Assembly: GCF_021026315.1 (NCBI RefSeq)
Contig: NZ_JAJNCX010000015.1
Location: 1 to 64,000 of the forward strand
Source: Rhizobium sp. C4
GTDB taxonomy: Bacteria > Pseudomonadota > Alphaproteobacteria > Rhizobiales > Rhizobiaceae
Direction: 5' to 3'
Length of the DNA: 64,000 nt
Of this stretch, positions 45,169 through 56,940 are shown in pieces; positions within the stretch are counted from its first letter, which is position 1, and each line of letters starts with the position of its first letter. The translations under genes were made by a program, and so were the position numbers. Below the pieces are notes generated by a model, which was not told the DNA's origin, made no database searches, and was given only the letters and a program-made list of their open reading frames with translations.

Positions 45169-48153
45169 TCAACCGCCCAACGCGTCTTCCAGGAAAGCTT
45201 CGAGCTGGGCGAGGTGCTTCGACATCAGGCCCGTTGCCGGCGATGCAGCGGCCGGACGACCGGTGTAACGCACGCGCTGGTACTTGGCGTCGATATGAGC
45301 GAGCACCCATTCCAGATACGGGTCTATGAACGACCACGAACCCATGTTCTTCGGCTCTTCCTGGCACCAGACCATTTCGGCGTTGCGGAAGCGCGAAAGC
45401 TCGTTGATCAGCGCCTTGGCCGGGAACGGATAGAGCTGTTCCAGACGCAGCAGATAGATGTCGTCGATGCCGCGCTTTTCGCGCTCTTCGAGCAGATCGT
45501 AATAGACCTTGCCCGAGCACATGACGACACGACGGATCTTGGCATCCTTCTGGAGCTTGATCGGACCGTCCTTGATGACTTCCGCATCGTCCCACAGCAG
45601 ACGGTGGAACGAGCTGTCGCCCGCCATTTCCGAAAGCTGGGAAATCGCGCGCTTGTGGCGCAGCAGCGACTTCGGCGTCATCAGGATCAGCGGCTTGCGG
45701 AAGTCACGCTTCATCTGGCGGCGCAGGATGTGGAAATAGTTTGCCGGCGTCGTGCAGTTGGCAACCTGCATGTTGTCTTCGGCGCACATCTGCAGCCAAC
45801 GCTCCAGACGGGCAGACGAGTGTTCCGGACCCTGACCTTCAAAGCCATGCGGCAGAAGGCAGACGAGACCCGACATGCGCAGCCATTTGCGTTCGCCCGA
45901 CGAGATGAACTGGTCGAACACGACCTGCGCACCGTTGGCGAAGTCGCCGAACTGGGCTTCCCAGAGCGTCAACGCATTAGGACGGGCCAGCGAATAGCCA
46001 TATTCGAAACCAAGTACGGCCTCTTCGGAGAGCATCGAGTTGATGACCTCGTAGCGGGCCTGCGTCGGCGACAGGTTGGCGAGCGGAACGTAACGCTCTT
46101 CGGTCTCCTGATCGTAGAGAACCGAATGACGCTGCGAGAAGGTGCCGCGTTCGCAATCCTGACCGGACAGGCGGATCTTGTGACCGTCGATGCAGAGCGA
46201 GCCGAAGGCCAGCGCTTCCGCCATCGCCCAGTCGATCCCCTCGCCCGTGTCGATCATCTTGGCGCGGTTTTCCATGAAGCGCTGGATGGTCTTGTGGGCG
46301 TTGAAGCCAGCCGGGATTTCGGAAATCTTCTTGCCGATGTCCTTCAGCTGCTTCATCGGAACGCCGGTCTTGCCGCGACGCTGTTCGTCGGCATTGTCGG
46401 CAGCGCGCAGGCCGGACCATACGCCGTCCAGCCAGTCGGCCTTGTTCGGCTTATAAGCCTGGCCGGCCTCGAATTCCTGCTCGAGATGAGCGCGCCAGTC
46501 GGCCTTCATCTTCTCGAGGTCGCCCTCGGTGATGAGGCCTTCGGCGATCAGGCGGTCGGCATAGACCTGCACGACCGTCTTGTGCGCACGGATTTCCTTG
46601 TACATCTTCGGCTGCGTGAAGCTCGGCTCATCGCCTTCGTTATGGCCGAAGCGGCGATAGCAGAACATGTCGATGACGACCGGCTTGTGGAACTTCATCC
46701 GGAATTCGGTCGCGATCTTGGCAGCGTAGACGACCGCTTCCGGATCGTCGCCGTTGACGTGGAAGATCGGCGCTTCGATCATCTTGGCGACGTCGGACGG
46801 ATAGGGCGACGAGCGCGAATAGGCCGGGTTCGTGGTGAAGCCGATCTGGTTGTTGATGATGAAATGCATCGTGCCGGCAACGCGATGGCCGCGAAGACCG
46901 GAAAGCCCGAGAATTTCAGCCGTAACACCCTGGCCCGCAAAGGCAGCATCGCCGTGCAGCAGCAGCGGCAGAACCTTGGCGCGCTCGGTCAGCGGGATGA
47001 TATCGCCATCCCAGACCTGAGCGATCTGGTCCTGCTTGGCGCGTGCCTTGCCCATGACAACCGGGTTGACGATTTCCAGATGCGACGGGTTGGCCGTCAG
47101 CGACAGGTGAACCTTGTTGTTGTCGAATTCACGGTCGGAAGAGGCACCGAGGTGGTACTTCACGTCGCCCGAACCTTCGACATCGTCAGGCGCATAGGAA
47201 CCGCCCTTGAACTCATGGAACACGGCGCGATGCGGCTTGCCCATGACGTTGGTCAGAACGTTCAGACGGCCACGGTGGGCCATGCCGAGCACGACTTCCT
47301 TGAGGCCGAGATTGCCGCCGCGCTTGATGATCTGCTCAAGCGCCGGGATAAGGCTTTCGCCGCCGTCAAGGCCGAAGCGCTTCGTGCCCTTGAAGCGCAC
47401 GTCGAGGAACTGCTCGTAGCCTTCGGCTTCGATCAGCTTGGACAGGATCGCCTTCTTGCCGTTCGGCGTGAACTCGACGCCCTTGTCCGGACCTTCGATT
47501 CGTTCCTGGATCCAGGCCTTGGCTTCCGGCTCGGAGATATGCATGAACTCGACGCCGAGCGTCGAGCAATAGGTGCGCTGGAGAATGTCCAGCATTTCGC
47601 GGATCGTCGCGTATTCAAGGCCGAGAACGTTGTCGATGAAGATCTTGCGATCGTAATCGGCAGCCGTGAAGCCATAGTTCTCCGGCGAAAGTTCGTTGAA
47701 ATCATCGACTGGAGCGGCAATGCCGAGCGGGTCGAGCTTGGCATGCAGATGGCCGCGCATGCGATAGGCGCGGATCATCATGATGGCGCGAACGCTGTCG
47801 CGGGTCGATTGCAGCACGTCGGCGGGCGCGGCCGGCTTGCCTTCGGCAGCAGCCTTCGCCTCGATCTTCTTCGAGACGGCCTTTTCGACCACGGCCCAGT
47901 CGCCATCAAGCGCATTGACGATCTCGCCATTGGCGGCGATCGGCCAGTTCTTCTTCTTCCAGGAGGCGCCTGCGGCAGCCTTCTTCACATCGGCCGGGCT
48001 CTCGCCAAGGGCGGCAAAGAACTCGCGCCACTCAGCCGGAACAGAAGCCGGGTCCGTCTCGTACTTCGCATAAAGCTGTTCGATATACGCAGCATTCTGA
48101 CCGTCGAGGAACGAGGTCAACTGAAACTGCTCGTTGGCGTCTTGCCTTGCCAT
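45169..48153 (-). CDS. sucA: 2-oxoglutarate dehydrogenase E1
   Basis: 994-residue thiamine-diphosphate-dependent decarboxylase. N-terminal segment FLDGQNAAYIEQLYAKYETD; TPP-binding region with GDAAFAGQGVTAE; MAHRGRLNVL; and the C-terminal transketolase-like domain (SGLVCLLPHGFEGQGPEHSS; CSGKVYYDLLEER). The length and sequence are those of alphaproteobacterial OdhA. Rate-controlling TCA step, 2-oxoglutarate to succinyl-lipoate. A 150-bp gap with two strong hairpins and an FNR-like box separates it from sucD. Confidence 0.98.
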   Translation of the reverse strand: MARQDANEQFQLTSFLDGQNAAYIEQLYAKYETDPASVPAEWREFFAALGESPADVKKAAAGASWKKKNWPIAANGEIVNALDGDWAVVEKAVSKKIEAKAAAEGKPAAPADVLQSTRDSVRAIMMIRAYRMRGHLHAKLDPLGIAAPVDDFNELSPENYGFTAADYDRKIFIDNVLGLEYATIREMLDILQRTYCSTLGVEFMHISEPEAKAWIQERIEGPDKGVEFTPNGKKAILSKLIEAEGYEQFLDVRFKGTKRFGLDGGESLIPALEQIIKRGGNLGLKEVVLGMAHRGRLNVLTNVMGKPHRAVFHEFKGGSYAPDDVEGSGDVKYHLGASSDREFDNNKVHLSLTANPSHLEIVNPVVMGKARAKQDQIAQVWDGDIIPLTERAKVLPLLLHGDAAFAGQGVTAEILGLSGLRGHRVAGTMHFIINNQIGFTTNPAYSRSSPYPSDVAKMIEAPIFHVNGDDPEAVVYAAKIATEFRMKFHKPVVIDMFCYRRFGHNEGDEPSFTQPKMYKEIRAHKTVVQVYADRLIAEGLITEGDLEKMKADWRAHLEQEFEAGQAYKPNKADWLDGVWSGLRAADNADEQRRGKTGVPMKQLKDIGKKISEIPAGFNAHKTIQRFMENRAKMIDTGEGIDWAMAEALAFGSLCIDGHKIRLSGQDCERGTFSQRHSVLYDQETEERYVPLANLSPTQARYEVINSMLSEEAVLGFEYGYSLARPNALTLWEAQFGDFANGAQVVFDQFISSGERKWLRMSGLVCLLPHGFEGQGPEHSSARLERWLQMCAEDNMQVANCTTPANYFHILRRQMKRDFRKPLILMTPKSLLRHKRAISQLSEMAGDSSFHRLLWDDAEVIKDGPIKLQKDAKIRRVVMCSGKVYYDLLEEREKRGIDDIYLLRLEQLYPFPAKALINELSRFRNAEMVWCQEEPKNMGSWSFIDPYLEWVLAHIDAKYQRVRYTGRPAAASPATGLMSKHLAQLEAFLEDALGG

Positions 48154-48185
48154 GGTGTCATGCGGACTTAAGTCCGCCTCCCGAC

Positions 48186-48199
48186 TTGATAAAGTTCAA
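48186..48199 (-). promoter_or_regulatory. FNR/FixK-like half-consensus upstream of sucA
   Basis: TTGAT-AAAG-TTCAA, one mismatch from the TTGAT-N4-ATCAA consensus of FNR/FixK regulators. It lies 33 bp before the sucA start codon on the sucD-sucA gap. Weak evidence: a single near-match with no promoter hexamers identified. Confidence 0.3.
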
Positions 48200-48228
48200 A
48201 TGTCCGTTTTGGTCGTCCGGACTGACGC

Positions 48229-48297
48229 CCGTCCCCGGCGCTGGAAAACCAGGCCGGGGACGGATATTGACCAGTGATGCGCCGCTTTTGCGGCGCA
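48229..48297 (-). other. Two strong hairpins in the sucD-sucA gap
   Basis: Hairpin 1: 48278-48297, TGCGCCGC-TTTT-GCGGCGCA, perfect 8-bp stem, six bases after the sucD stop. Hairpin 2: 48229-48263, about 15 bp (CCGTCCCCGGC, bulged G, CTGG, tetraloop AAAA, then the complement). Neither is followed by a T-run on the transcribed strand, so mRNA stabilisation, processing or attenuation is more likely than simple termination. Confidence 0.7.
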
Positions 48298-48303
48298 AGA
48301 AAC

Positions 48304-49206
48304 TCAGCCCTTCAGGACTTCGACAAGCGTCTTGCCGAGACGTGCCGGCGACGGCGAAACGCGGATGCCCGCAGCTTCCATCGCTGCAATCTTCGACTCT
48401 GCGTCGCCCTTGCCGCCGGAAACGACAGCGCCGGCGTGACCCATGGTGCGACCCTTCGGAGCCGTACGACCGGCGATGAAGCCAGCCATCGGCTTCCTGC
48501 GACCCTTCTTGGCTTCGTCGATGAGGAACTGTGCCGCATCTTCTTCAGCCGAACCGCCGATTTCGCCGATCATGATGATCGAAGTGGTGGCCGGATCGGC
48601 CAGGAACATCTCGAGCACGTCGATGAACTCGGTGCCCTTGACCGGGTCGCCGCCGATGCCGACAGCCGTCGTCTGGCCGAGGCCTTCGTTCGACGTCTGG
48701 AATACAGCTTCATATGTAAGCGTGCCGGAGCGCGAAACAATGCCGACCGAACCCTTGCGGAAGATGGAGCCCGGCATGATGCCGATCTTGCATTCTTCCG
48801 GCGTCAGGATGCCCGGGCAGTTGGGGCCGAGAAGGCGCGACTTGGACTTTTCCAGCTTCGCCTTGACGCGCACCATGTCCATGACCGGGATACCCTCGGT
48901 GATGCAGGTGATGAACGGGATCTCGGCTTCGATCGCCTCGATGATCGCGTCCGCGGCGCCTGCCGGCGGAACGTAGATCACGGATGCGTCGGCGCCGGTC
49001 TTTTCCTTGGCTTCAGCAACCGAAGCAAAGATCGGCAGCGTTTCGCCCTTGGAACCGGTCCAGTTGGTGCCACCCTTGGAGGGGTGGATACCGCCGACCA
49101 TCTTGGTGCCGTAATAGGCGAGCGCCTGCTCGGTGTGGAAGGAGCCGGTCTTGCCGGTCAGGCCCTGAACGAGGACCTTGGTGTCTTTGTTGACAATAAT
49201 CGACAT
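48304..49206 (-). CDS. sucD: Succinyl-CoA synthetase alpha subunit
   Basis: 300 residues. CoA-binding Rossmann domain ([19 protein letters not shown], ~8-26; [13 protein letters not shown]) and the ligase domain with the phosphorylated histidine in [14 protein letters not shown] (~246). Converts succinyl-CoA to succinate with nucleotide synthesis. AGAAGGA precedes the ATG; 15 bp after sucC. Confidence 0.97.
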   Translation of the reverse strand: MSIIVNKDTKVLVQGLTGKTGSFHTEQALAYYGTKMVGGIHPSKGGTNWTGSKGETLPIFASVAEAKEKTGADASVIYVPPAGAADAIIEAIEAEIPFITCITEGIPVMDMVRVKAKLEKSKSRLLGPNCPGILTPEECKIGIMPGSIFRKGSVGIVSRSGTLTYEAVFQTSNEGLGQTTAVGIGGDPVKGTEFIDVLEMFLADPATTSIIMIGEIGGSAEEDAAQFLIDEAKKGRRKPMAGFIAGRTAPKGRTMGHAGAVVSGGKGDAESKIAAMEAAGIRVSPSPARLGKTLVEVLKG

Positions 49207-49221
49207 GAGTTCAGGTCCTTC

Positions 49222-50415
<1,194 letters not shown>

Positions 50416-50448
50416 GGGAATATCCTGTATTGTTTAAAAGCGAACGGC

Positions 50449-51441
<993 letters not shown>

Positions 51442-51497
51442 TCAAGGCAGGCGCAGCAAACGACCACCTTTTCGGGTGTCTCGATTAACGCTAACGG

Positions 51498-51572
51498 CAC
51501 AAATTGGCAAATGAAAAATTTGTGTATAGGTTTTTCAATCGTTTAGATACAAAAATTCTTACGTAAACGTAA
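51498..51572. promoter_or_regulatory. Two inverted repeats upstream of mdh
   Basis: In the AT-rich 187-bp zapE-mdh gap: CACAAATT (51498-51505) with AATTTGTG (51517-51524), and TTACGT-AA-ACGTAA (51559-51572). Both are plausible transcription-factor sites for the mdh-suc operon. The second resembles the TTTACGT..ACGTAAA type of operator I associate with MerR-family LiuR, a recollection only. Confidence 0.45.
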
Positions 51573-51598
51573 TATATTCTAAATCGATATGATCGGAT

Positions 51599-52756
51599 TC
51601 AACCTGCTTTGCGCAAGCTGTGGTCGATATAGTCCTGGCTCTGCATCTCGAATAGCCGCGAGGCCGTCCGGTCAAACTCGAAGCCCTCGGTACCACGCTT
51701 TTCTGTCAGAAGTTTCTCAGGCTCGGCAGCGGCGGAGGCAAAAAGCCGGACGCCGTGGTCGTAAAGCGCGTCGATGAGGATGATGAAGCGCTTCGTCTCG
51801 TTACGGTTCTGCGGCCCCATGAACGGAATGTGCTCGACAAAGATCGTATCGTAGCGCTCGGCGATTGCCAGGAAGTCGGAGGCGCCCAGGGGCTTTTCGC
51901 AGAGATCCGAGAACGTGAAACGGGCAGCCCCTGCGGCTGCGGCCGGAACATGGATCGAGCGCCCCTTCATCGGGATTTCCTCGACCTTCGCCGGCTGTCC
52001 CTCTGTGACAACCGACCATGCCTCTTCGATCGCCGCATCGGCCTGCGCATTCAGCGGCTGGCAGAAGACCGGCAGGCGGCGGGTCTTTTCAAGACGATAA
52101 TCCGTCCGGGCATCAAGCGACATGACCCCAACATTTTGCTTCAGGAGCCCGATGAACGGGATGAAGAGACCGCGGTTCAGGCCATCCGGATAGAGATTGT
52201 CGGGCTCGACATTCGAGGTCGCGACCAGCACACAGCCTAGACTGAACAGCTCGGTGAAGAGCCGCGACAGGATCATCGCATCGGCAATATCGGTCACGGT
52301 GAATTCGTCGAAGCAGAGCAGCATCGCCTCGTCGCGCAACGCCTGCGCCACCGGCGGCACCGGGTCCGCCTGCTTCGTCTCCCCATTCTTCAGCTTCTGC
52401 CGATGCTTGAAGATGCGGTCATGCACATCGGCCATGAATTCATGGAAATGGGCGCGCCGCTTCTTCTGGATCGGCGCGAGCTCGAAGAACATGTCCATGA
52501 GCATGGTCTTGCCACGGCCGACCTGGCCGTAGACGTATAGTCCCTTGACCTTGTTTTCAGGCTTCCGCTTCTTGGCAAACAGCCAGCCGAGTGCGCTCGA
52601 CTTGTTGGAAACGTGCACGGTGCGCAGATCGACAAGGATGGCATCAAGCGCATCGGCCACGGCCATCTGCGCATTGTCCGCCTGCAGCTTGCCGGCCTCC
52701 ACCATCAGGTTGAGCCGTTCGCCGACGCTATGCGCATAATCCGGAATCTGTTCCAT
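51599..52756 (-). CDS. zapE: Cell-division ATPase ZapE (AFG1 family)
   Basis: 385 residues. Walker A GQVGRGKT at 77-84, Walker B CFDEFTVTDIADAM, sensor 1 VLVATSN, and the C-terminal segment FLAIAERYDTIFVEHIPFM typical of AFG1/ZapE proteins. ZapE interacts with FtsZ in E. coli; mitochondrial AFG1 acts in respiratory-protein quality control, which makes the position upstream of mdh-suc and downstream of sdh notable. A 187-bp gap separates it from mdh. Confidence 0.93.
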   Translation of the reverse strand: MEQIPDYAHSVGERLNLMVEAGKLQADNAQMAVADALDAILVDLRTVHVSNKSSALGWLFAKKRKPENKVKGLYVYGQVGRGKTMLMDMFFELAPIQKKRRAHFHEFMADVHDRIFKHRQKLKNGETKQADPVPPVAQALRDEAMLLCFDEFTVTDIADAMILSRLFTELFSLGCVLVATSNVEPDNLYPDGLNRGLFIPFIGLLKQNVGVMSLDARTDYRLEKTRRLPVFCQPLNAQADAAIEEAWSVVTEGQPAKVEEIPMKGRSIHVPAAAAGAARFTFSDLCEKPLGASDFLAIAERYDTIFVEHIPFMGPQNRNETKRFIILIDALYDHGVRLFASAAAEPEKLLTEKRGTEGFEFDRTASRLFEMQSQDYIDHSLRKAG

Positions 52757-52773
52757 GCCGTCCCTAGACTGCC

Positions 52774-52805
52774 GTAAGGCAATTCCGTTCGCGGAAAAGC
52801 CTTAC
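52774..52805 (-). other. Hairpin at the end of the Omp19-like gene
   Basis: GTAAGGC (52774-52780) and GCCTTAC (52799-52805), enclosing an inner TTCCG/CGGAA dyad; it includes the stop codon of the Omp19-like gene. No T-run follows on the minus strand, so it is a weak terminator or structural element before zapE. Confidence 0.45.
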
Positions 52806-53356
52806 CGGGTGATGCTGATCTGCGTTCCGCTGTTGGTCGAGCCGGAATACTGGTTCTCAGAGGTCTTGAAAAGCTTGCCGACCGTGTTGCCGGTGGAATC
52901 CATCAGCGTCACCTGCTTGCCGGAAACGTCCCAGGCGCGCATGGTCGTCAGCTCGCCGACGCACTTGCTGGTGCCGCCGCGCGAGGCGTTGCCGAACTTG
53001 GTCAGCGTCAGGAACATGTTGCAGCTGGCGCCGGCCGCCGAAACCTTCCAGCCACCGACCATCTGGTCCTTCTTGATGTCCATGGCATTGGCCGGCGGCG
53101 TGCCGGCTGCACCTGCGGAGGCGACCTGCGTCTGCGCGGGCGACTGCGGTGCGGCCGGGAACTGGCCGGGCGTCATCGGCTGCTGGCCGGTCGGATCGGA
53201 AAGACCGCTCGACTGGACGCCGCCGATCGGCTGCGGATTTACAGGAGATGGCGCAATCGCTGCAGAGGGCGGTAGCTGACCGGAATCCGAGGTGCGGTCG
53301 CACCCTGCAAGGGCGGCCAGAAGAGCAATACCGGTAACGGCGTGAACGACGCGCAT
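52802..53356 (-). CDS. Omp19-like lipoprotein with AprI/Inh protease-inhibitor domain
   Basis: 184 residues from ATG 53356 (AAGGAG upstream). Lipoprotein signal MRVVHAVTGIALLAALAGC with lipidated C19; a Pro/Gln/Ala-rich spacer (~25-95); then a C-terminal AprI/Inh beta-barrel (~100-184) with WKVSAAGASCNMFLT, KCVGEL and WDVSGKQVTLMDSTGNTVG, closely paralleling Brucella Omp19, which inhibits host and other proteases. Two cysteines (NC..K/KC) probably form the Inh disulfide. Likely outer-membrane anchored; whether it inhibits proteases here is inferred from the family. Confidence 0.85.
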   Translation of the reverse strand: MRVVHAVTGIALLAALAGCDRTSDSGQLPPSAAIAPSPVNPQPIGGVQSSGLSDPTGQQPMTPGQFPAAPQSPAQTQVASAGAAGTPPANAMDIKKDQMVGGWKVSAAGASCNMFLTLTKFGNASRGGTSKCVGELTTMRAWDVSGKQVTLMDSTGNTVGKLFKTSENQYSGSTNSGTQISITR

Positions 53357-53435
53357 GACGAACTCCTTGTGCCTCAAACACCATCAGGCATGATAGCCCG
53401 AGAGCATGATAGAAATCGCGTTACCGTAAGAGATT

Positions 53436-53443
53436 ATGGTTAA
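53436..53443 (-). promoter_or_regulatory. CtrA-type half-site upstream of the Omp19-like gene
   Basis: TTAACCAT on the minus strand, 80 bp before the start codon. This octamer matches the CtrA half-site motif described for Rhizobiales. A single half-site in an AT-rich gap may occur by chance. Confidence 0.3.
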
Positions 53444-53460
53444 TCAAGAATAAATCATGA

Positions 53461-53499
53461 CAATAGGCGAAGAAGAGAGAAAACCTTCTCCGCCTATTG
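53461..53499 (-). terminator. Hairpin after sdhB, probable operon terminator
   Basis: CAATAGGCGAAGAAG (53461-53475), 9-nt loop, CTTCTCCGCCTATTG (53485-53499): a 15-bp stem with one mismatch, 13 bp after the sdhB stop. The following minus-strand sequence is AT-rich but has only short T-runs. Confidence 0.7.
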
Positions 53500-53511
53500 C
53501 ATAAATATCGA

Positions 53512-54291
53512 TCAGGTCCGGCGCTCGACCATCATCTTCTTGATTTCGGCAATGGCCTTTGCCGGGTTCAGACCCTTCGGACAGGTCTGTGCGCAGTTCA
53601 TGATCGTGTGGCAGCGATAGAGCCGGAAGGGATCTTCCAGATTGTCCAGACGCTCGCCGGTGGCTTCGTCGCGGCTGTCGATGAGCCAGCGATAAGCCTG
53701 CAGCAGAACAGCCGGGCCGAGATAACGGTCGCCGTTCCACCAGTAGCTCGGGCAGGATGTCGAGCAGCAGGCACAGAGAATGCACTCGTACAGACCGTCG
53801 AGCTTCAGGCGGTCGTCATGGCTCTGCAGCCATTCCTTCGCCGGCTCCGGCGAAACCGTCTTCAGCCAGGGCTCGATCGAGCGGTGCTGGGCGTAGAAGT
53901 TGTTGAGGTCGGGGATCAGGTCCTTCACCACCGGCATGTGCGGCAGCGGATAGATCTTGATCGTGCCGTCCACGTCTTCCATGCCCTTGGTGCAGGCCAG
54001 CGTGTTGGTGCCGTCGATGTTCATCGCGCAGGAACCGCAGATGCCTTCGCGGCAGGAGCGGCGGAAGGTCAGCGTCGGGTCGATCTTGTTCTTGATGTAG
54101 ATCAGACCGTCGAGCACCATCGGGCCGCAATCGTCGGCGTCGATGTAATAGGTGTCGATCGAGGGGTTCTTCCCCTCGTCCGGCGACCAGCGATAGATGC
54201 GATATTCGCGCAGGTTCTTAGCACCCGCCGGCTTAGGCCAGGTCTTGCCTTCCTGCACGACGGAATTCTTGGGGAGAGCGAGTTCAACCAT
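53512..54291 (-). CDS. sdhB: Succinate dehydrogenase iron-sulfur subunit
   Basis: 259 residues. [2Fe-2S] ligands C80, C85, C88, C100 (CREGICGSC); [4Fe-4S] ligands C170, C173, C176 and [3Fe-4S] ligands C180, C227, C233 with C237 completing the ferredoxin pattern ([24 protein letters not shown]). Transfers electrons from the FAD of SdhA to ubiquinone. Last of sdhCDAB, 12 bp after sdhA. Confidence 0.98.
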   Translation of the reverse strand: MVELALPKNSVVQEGKTWPKPAGAKNLREYRIYRWSPDEGKNPSIDTYYIDADDCGPMVLDGLIYIKNKIDPTLTFRRSCREGICGSCAMNIDGTNTLACTKGMEDVDGTIKIYPLPHMPVVKDLIPDLNNFYAQHRSIEPWLKTVSPEPAKEWLQSHDDRLKLDGLYECILCACCSTSCPSYWWNGDRYLGPAVLLQAYRWLIDSRDEATGERLDNLEDPFRLYRCHTIMNCAQTCPKGLNPAKAIAEIKKMMVERRT

Positions 54292-54303
54292 TGTCTTTTC
54301 TCC

Positions 54304-56148
54304 TCAATACACGCGCGCCTTGGGCTCGATCTTGTGCGGATCGATGCCGTCTGCAATCAGGTCGGTGTGAACCGGGCGATAGTCGAGCTTGACGTCTCCT
54401 GCTTCGCTCACCCAGGCCAGCGTATGCTTGCGCCAGTTGACGTCGTCGCGACCGGCGAACGGGCCGGACGTGTAGTCCTCGCGGGCATGCGAGCCGCGGC
54501 TTTCCTTGCGGGCTTCCGCGCCGTAAACGGTCGTGATCGCGTTGGCCATCAGGTTCTGCAATTCCAGCGTCTCGACGAGATCGGAGTTCCAGATCAGCGA
54601 GCGGTCGGTGACCTTGATGTCCTGAAGTTCGCCCTTCCAGATCGCCGAGATGCGGCGGCAGCCGGATTCCAGCGCTTCCTGGGTGCGGAACACGGCGGCG
54701 TCTTCCTGCATGGCGCGCTGCATCTTGTCGCGCGCGACCGCCGTCGGCGTCGAGCCGGCGGAGTAGCGGATGCGGTCGAAGCGTTCCATGATCTTGTCGC
54801 AAGCAGCCGTGTTCAGCGCCGGGATCGGCTCGCTCTTGTTGATGACCTGACCGGCGCGGATGGCGGCGGCGCGGCCGAAGACCACGAGGTCGATCAGCGA
54901 GTTGGAACCGAGACGGTTGGCGCCGTGCACCGAAGCGCAACCGGCTTCGCCGACAGCCATCAGGCCGGGTGCGATCCGTTCCGGGTTGGAGGCGTCGGCA
55001 TTGAGCACTTCGCCCCAGTAGTTCGTCGGAATACCGCCCATGTTGTAGTGAACGGTCGGCAGAACCGGGATCGGCTCGCGCGTCACGTCAACGCCGGCGA
55101 AGATCTTGGCGCTCTCGGAGATACCCGGCAGGCGCTCATGCAGAACGGCCGGATCGAGATGGTCGAGATGCAGGAAGATGTGGTCCTTGTTCTTGCCGAC
55201 GCCGCGGCCTTCACGGATTTCCATTGTCATGCAGCGCGAGACGACGTCACGCGAGGCAAGGTCCTTGGCCGACGGTGCATAGCGCTCCATGAAGCGCTCG
55301 CCTTCGGAGTTGACGAGATAACCGCCCTCACCGCGTGCGCCTTCGGTAATCAGACAGCCGGCGCCGTAGATGCCGGTCGGATGGAACTGCACGAATTCCA
55401 TGTCCTGCAGCGGCAGGCCGGCGCGGGCAATCATGCCGCCGCCGTCGCCGGTGCAGGTATGCGCAGACGTTGCCGAGAAATAGGCGCGTCCGTAACCGCC
55501 CGTCGCCAGAACCACCATCTTGGCGGCAAAGCGATGGATCGTGCCGTCATCAAGGTTCCAGGCGACAACGCCGGTGCAGCGGCCGTCGGCTTCCATGATG
55601 AGGTCGAGCGCAAAATATTCGATGAAGAACTGCGCGTTGTTCTTGAGCGACTGGCCATAAAGCGTGTGCAGGATGGCGTGGCCGGTACGGTCGGCAGCAG
55701 CGCAGGTGCGCTGTACCGGCGGACCTTCGCCGTAGTTCTGCATGTGACCGCCGAACGGGCGCTGGTAGATCTTGCCTTCCTCGTTACGCGAGAAGGGCAC
55801 GCCATAGTGTTCAAGCTCATAGACCGCCTTCGGCGCTTCCATGGCGAGATACTGCATGGCGTCCACGTCGCCGAGCCAGTCGGAACCCTTGACGGTGTCG
55901 TAAAGGTGCCACTGCCAGCAGTCGGGCGTCATGTTGGTGAGCGAGGCGGCAATGCCGCCCTGGGCAGCAACCGTGTGCGAGCGGGTCGGGAAGACCTTGG
56001 TGATGCAGGCGGTCTTGAGACCCTGCTCTGCCATGCCGAGCGTGGCGCGAAGGCCGGCGCCGCCAGCACCGACGACGATCACGTCGAAGGAGTGGTCGAC
56101 ATAGGTATAGGCTTTGCCGTTAACGGCGGAAGATGCATTCGTTGCCAT
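54304..56148 (-). CDS. sdhA: Succinate dehydrogenase flavoprotein subunit
   Basis: 614 residues. FAD loop [11 protein letters not shown] (~26-36), the covalent-FAD histidine in [10 protein letters not shown] (~58), the substrate-binding and catalytic region [23 protein letters not shown], and [17 protein letters not shown] near 400. Oxidises succinate to fumarate in complex II. 6 bp after sdhD and 12 bp before sdhB. Confidence 0.98.
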   Translation of the reverse strand: MATNASSAVNGKAYTYVDHSFDVIVVGAGGAGLRATLGMAEQGLKTACITKVFPTRSHTVAAQGGIAASLTNMTPDCWQWHLYDTVKGSDWLGDVDAMQYLAMEAPKAVYELEHYGVPFSRNEEGKIYQRPFGGHMQNYGEGPPVQRTCAAADRTGHAILHTLYGQSLKNNAQFFIEYFALDLIMEADGRCTGVVAWNLDDGTIHRFAAKMVVLATGGYGRAYFSATSAHTCTGDGGGMIARAGLPLQDMEFVQFHPTGIYGAGCLITEGARGEGGYLVNSEGERFMERYAPSAKDLASRDVVSRCMTMEIREGRGVGKNKDHIFLHLDHLDPAVLHERLPGISESAKIFAGVDVTREPIPVLPTVHYNMGGIPTNYWGEVLNADASNPERIAPGLMAVGEAGCASVHGANRLGSNSLIDLVVFGRAAAIRAGQVINKSEPIPALNTAACDKIMERFDRIRYSAGSTPTAVARDKMQRAMQEDAAVFRTQEALESGCRRISAIWKGELQDIKVTDRSLIWNSDLVETLELQNLMANAITTVYGAEARKESRGSHAREDYTSGPFAGRDDVNWRKHTLAWVSEAGDVKLDYRPVHTDLIADGIDPHKIEPKARVY

Positions 56149-56154
56149 GATTTC

Positions 56155-56535
56155 TTACCCTGCAAACCCGATCTTCAGCACGGCGAAAAGACAGAGCGCG
56201 CCGAGAAGGAACGAGAAAAACGTGTTCAGCATCAGAAGCGAGACTTTCTGCCACTCGGAGTGGATATAGTCCTCGATGATCATCTGCATGCCGAGTTTCA
56301 TATGGACGATGCCGGAAATGACCATCAGACCCATGATGGTCGCCACGATCGGATTGTGCAGAGCGCCGACCACTTCCGGGAAGGGCTTGCCGTTATACTT
56401 GATCAGGAAACCGATGAAGAAGAGAAACAGCGGAACGTTGGCAGCGGCGGTGACGCGCTGGCGCCAGAAATGCTCCGTGCCTTCGCGAGCGGCGCCGAGG
56501 CCGCGAACTTTCTTGAGGGGAGTACGCATGTTCAT
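56155..56535 (-). CDS. sdhD: Succinate dehydrogenase membrane anchor subunit
   Basis: 126-residue hydrophobic anchor with three helices. Segments GTEHFWRQRVTAAANVPLFLF and GIVHMKLGMQMIIEDYIHSEW carry the heme-ligand and quinone-site histidine/Asp-Tyr (HMKLG...DYIH) of alphaproteobacterial SdhD. ATG 56535 has GAGGAG 7 nt upstream. Confidence 0.95.
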   Translation of the reverse strand: MNMRTPLKKVRGLGAAREGTEHFWRQRVTAAANVPLFLFFIGFLIKYNGKPFPEVVGALHNPIVATIMGLMVISGIVHMKLGMQMIIEDYIHSEWQKVSLLMLNTFFSFLLGALCLFAVLKIGFAG

Positions 56536-56547
56536 TCGACGATCTCC

Positions 56548-56940
56548 TCAGCGAACCAGATAGCCGACGATCCAGACAAGGATCGTGAGCACGATGGAAG
56601 CGGCAACCTGCGCCTTGGCAAGTTGCGTCGACAGAGCCTTCTCAAGACCGTAGCCGAAATCCATCATGAAGTGGCGAAGACCGCCCAGCATGTGATGAAT
56701 GAGCGCCCAGGTGTAGCCAAGAAGAACGAGGCGACCGATCCAGGACCCGAAGATGCCGTTGACGAACTCGTAATAGCCCGGTCCCGAGGCTGCGGCGATA
56801 AGCCACCAGGCCACAAGGATCGTTCCGAAATAAAGTGCTCCGCCGGTGATACGATGCAGGATCGACATCGCCATCGTGGGGATCATCTTGTAGATCTGCA
56901 GATGCGGCGACAGAGGCCGGTTGTTTGTCACGTTCGCCAT
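56548..56940 (-). CDS. sdhC: Succinate dehydrogenase cytochrome b556 subunit
   Basis: 130 residues, three transmembrane helices. The family motif RPLSPHLQIYK is at ~7-17, ILHRITGGAL (~27) and the heme-binding HMLGGLRHFMMDFG (~81-94) follow. First gene of sdhCDAB; GAGGA precedes the ATG. Confidence 0.96.
   Translation of the reverse strand: MANVTNNRPLSPHLQIYKMIPTMAMSILHRITGGALYFGTILVAWWLIAAASGPGYYEFVNGIFGSWIGRLVLLGYTWALIHHMLGGLRHFMMDFGYGLEKALSTQLAKAQVAASIVLTILVWIVGYLVR

Noticed and set aside
43996-48171. A 1391-codon open frame on the plus strand
   Set aside because: Exactly antisense to sucA and sucB, which match well-known proteins end to end. Long antisense frames are expected from GC-rich third positions.
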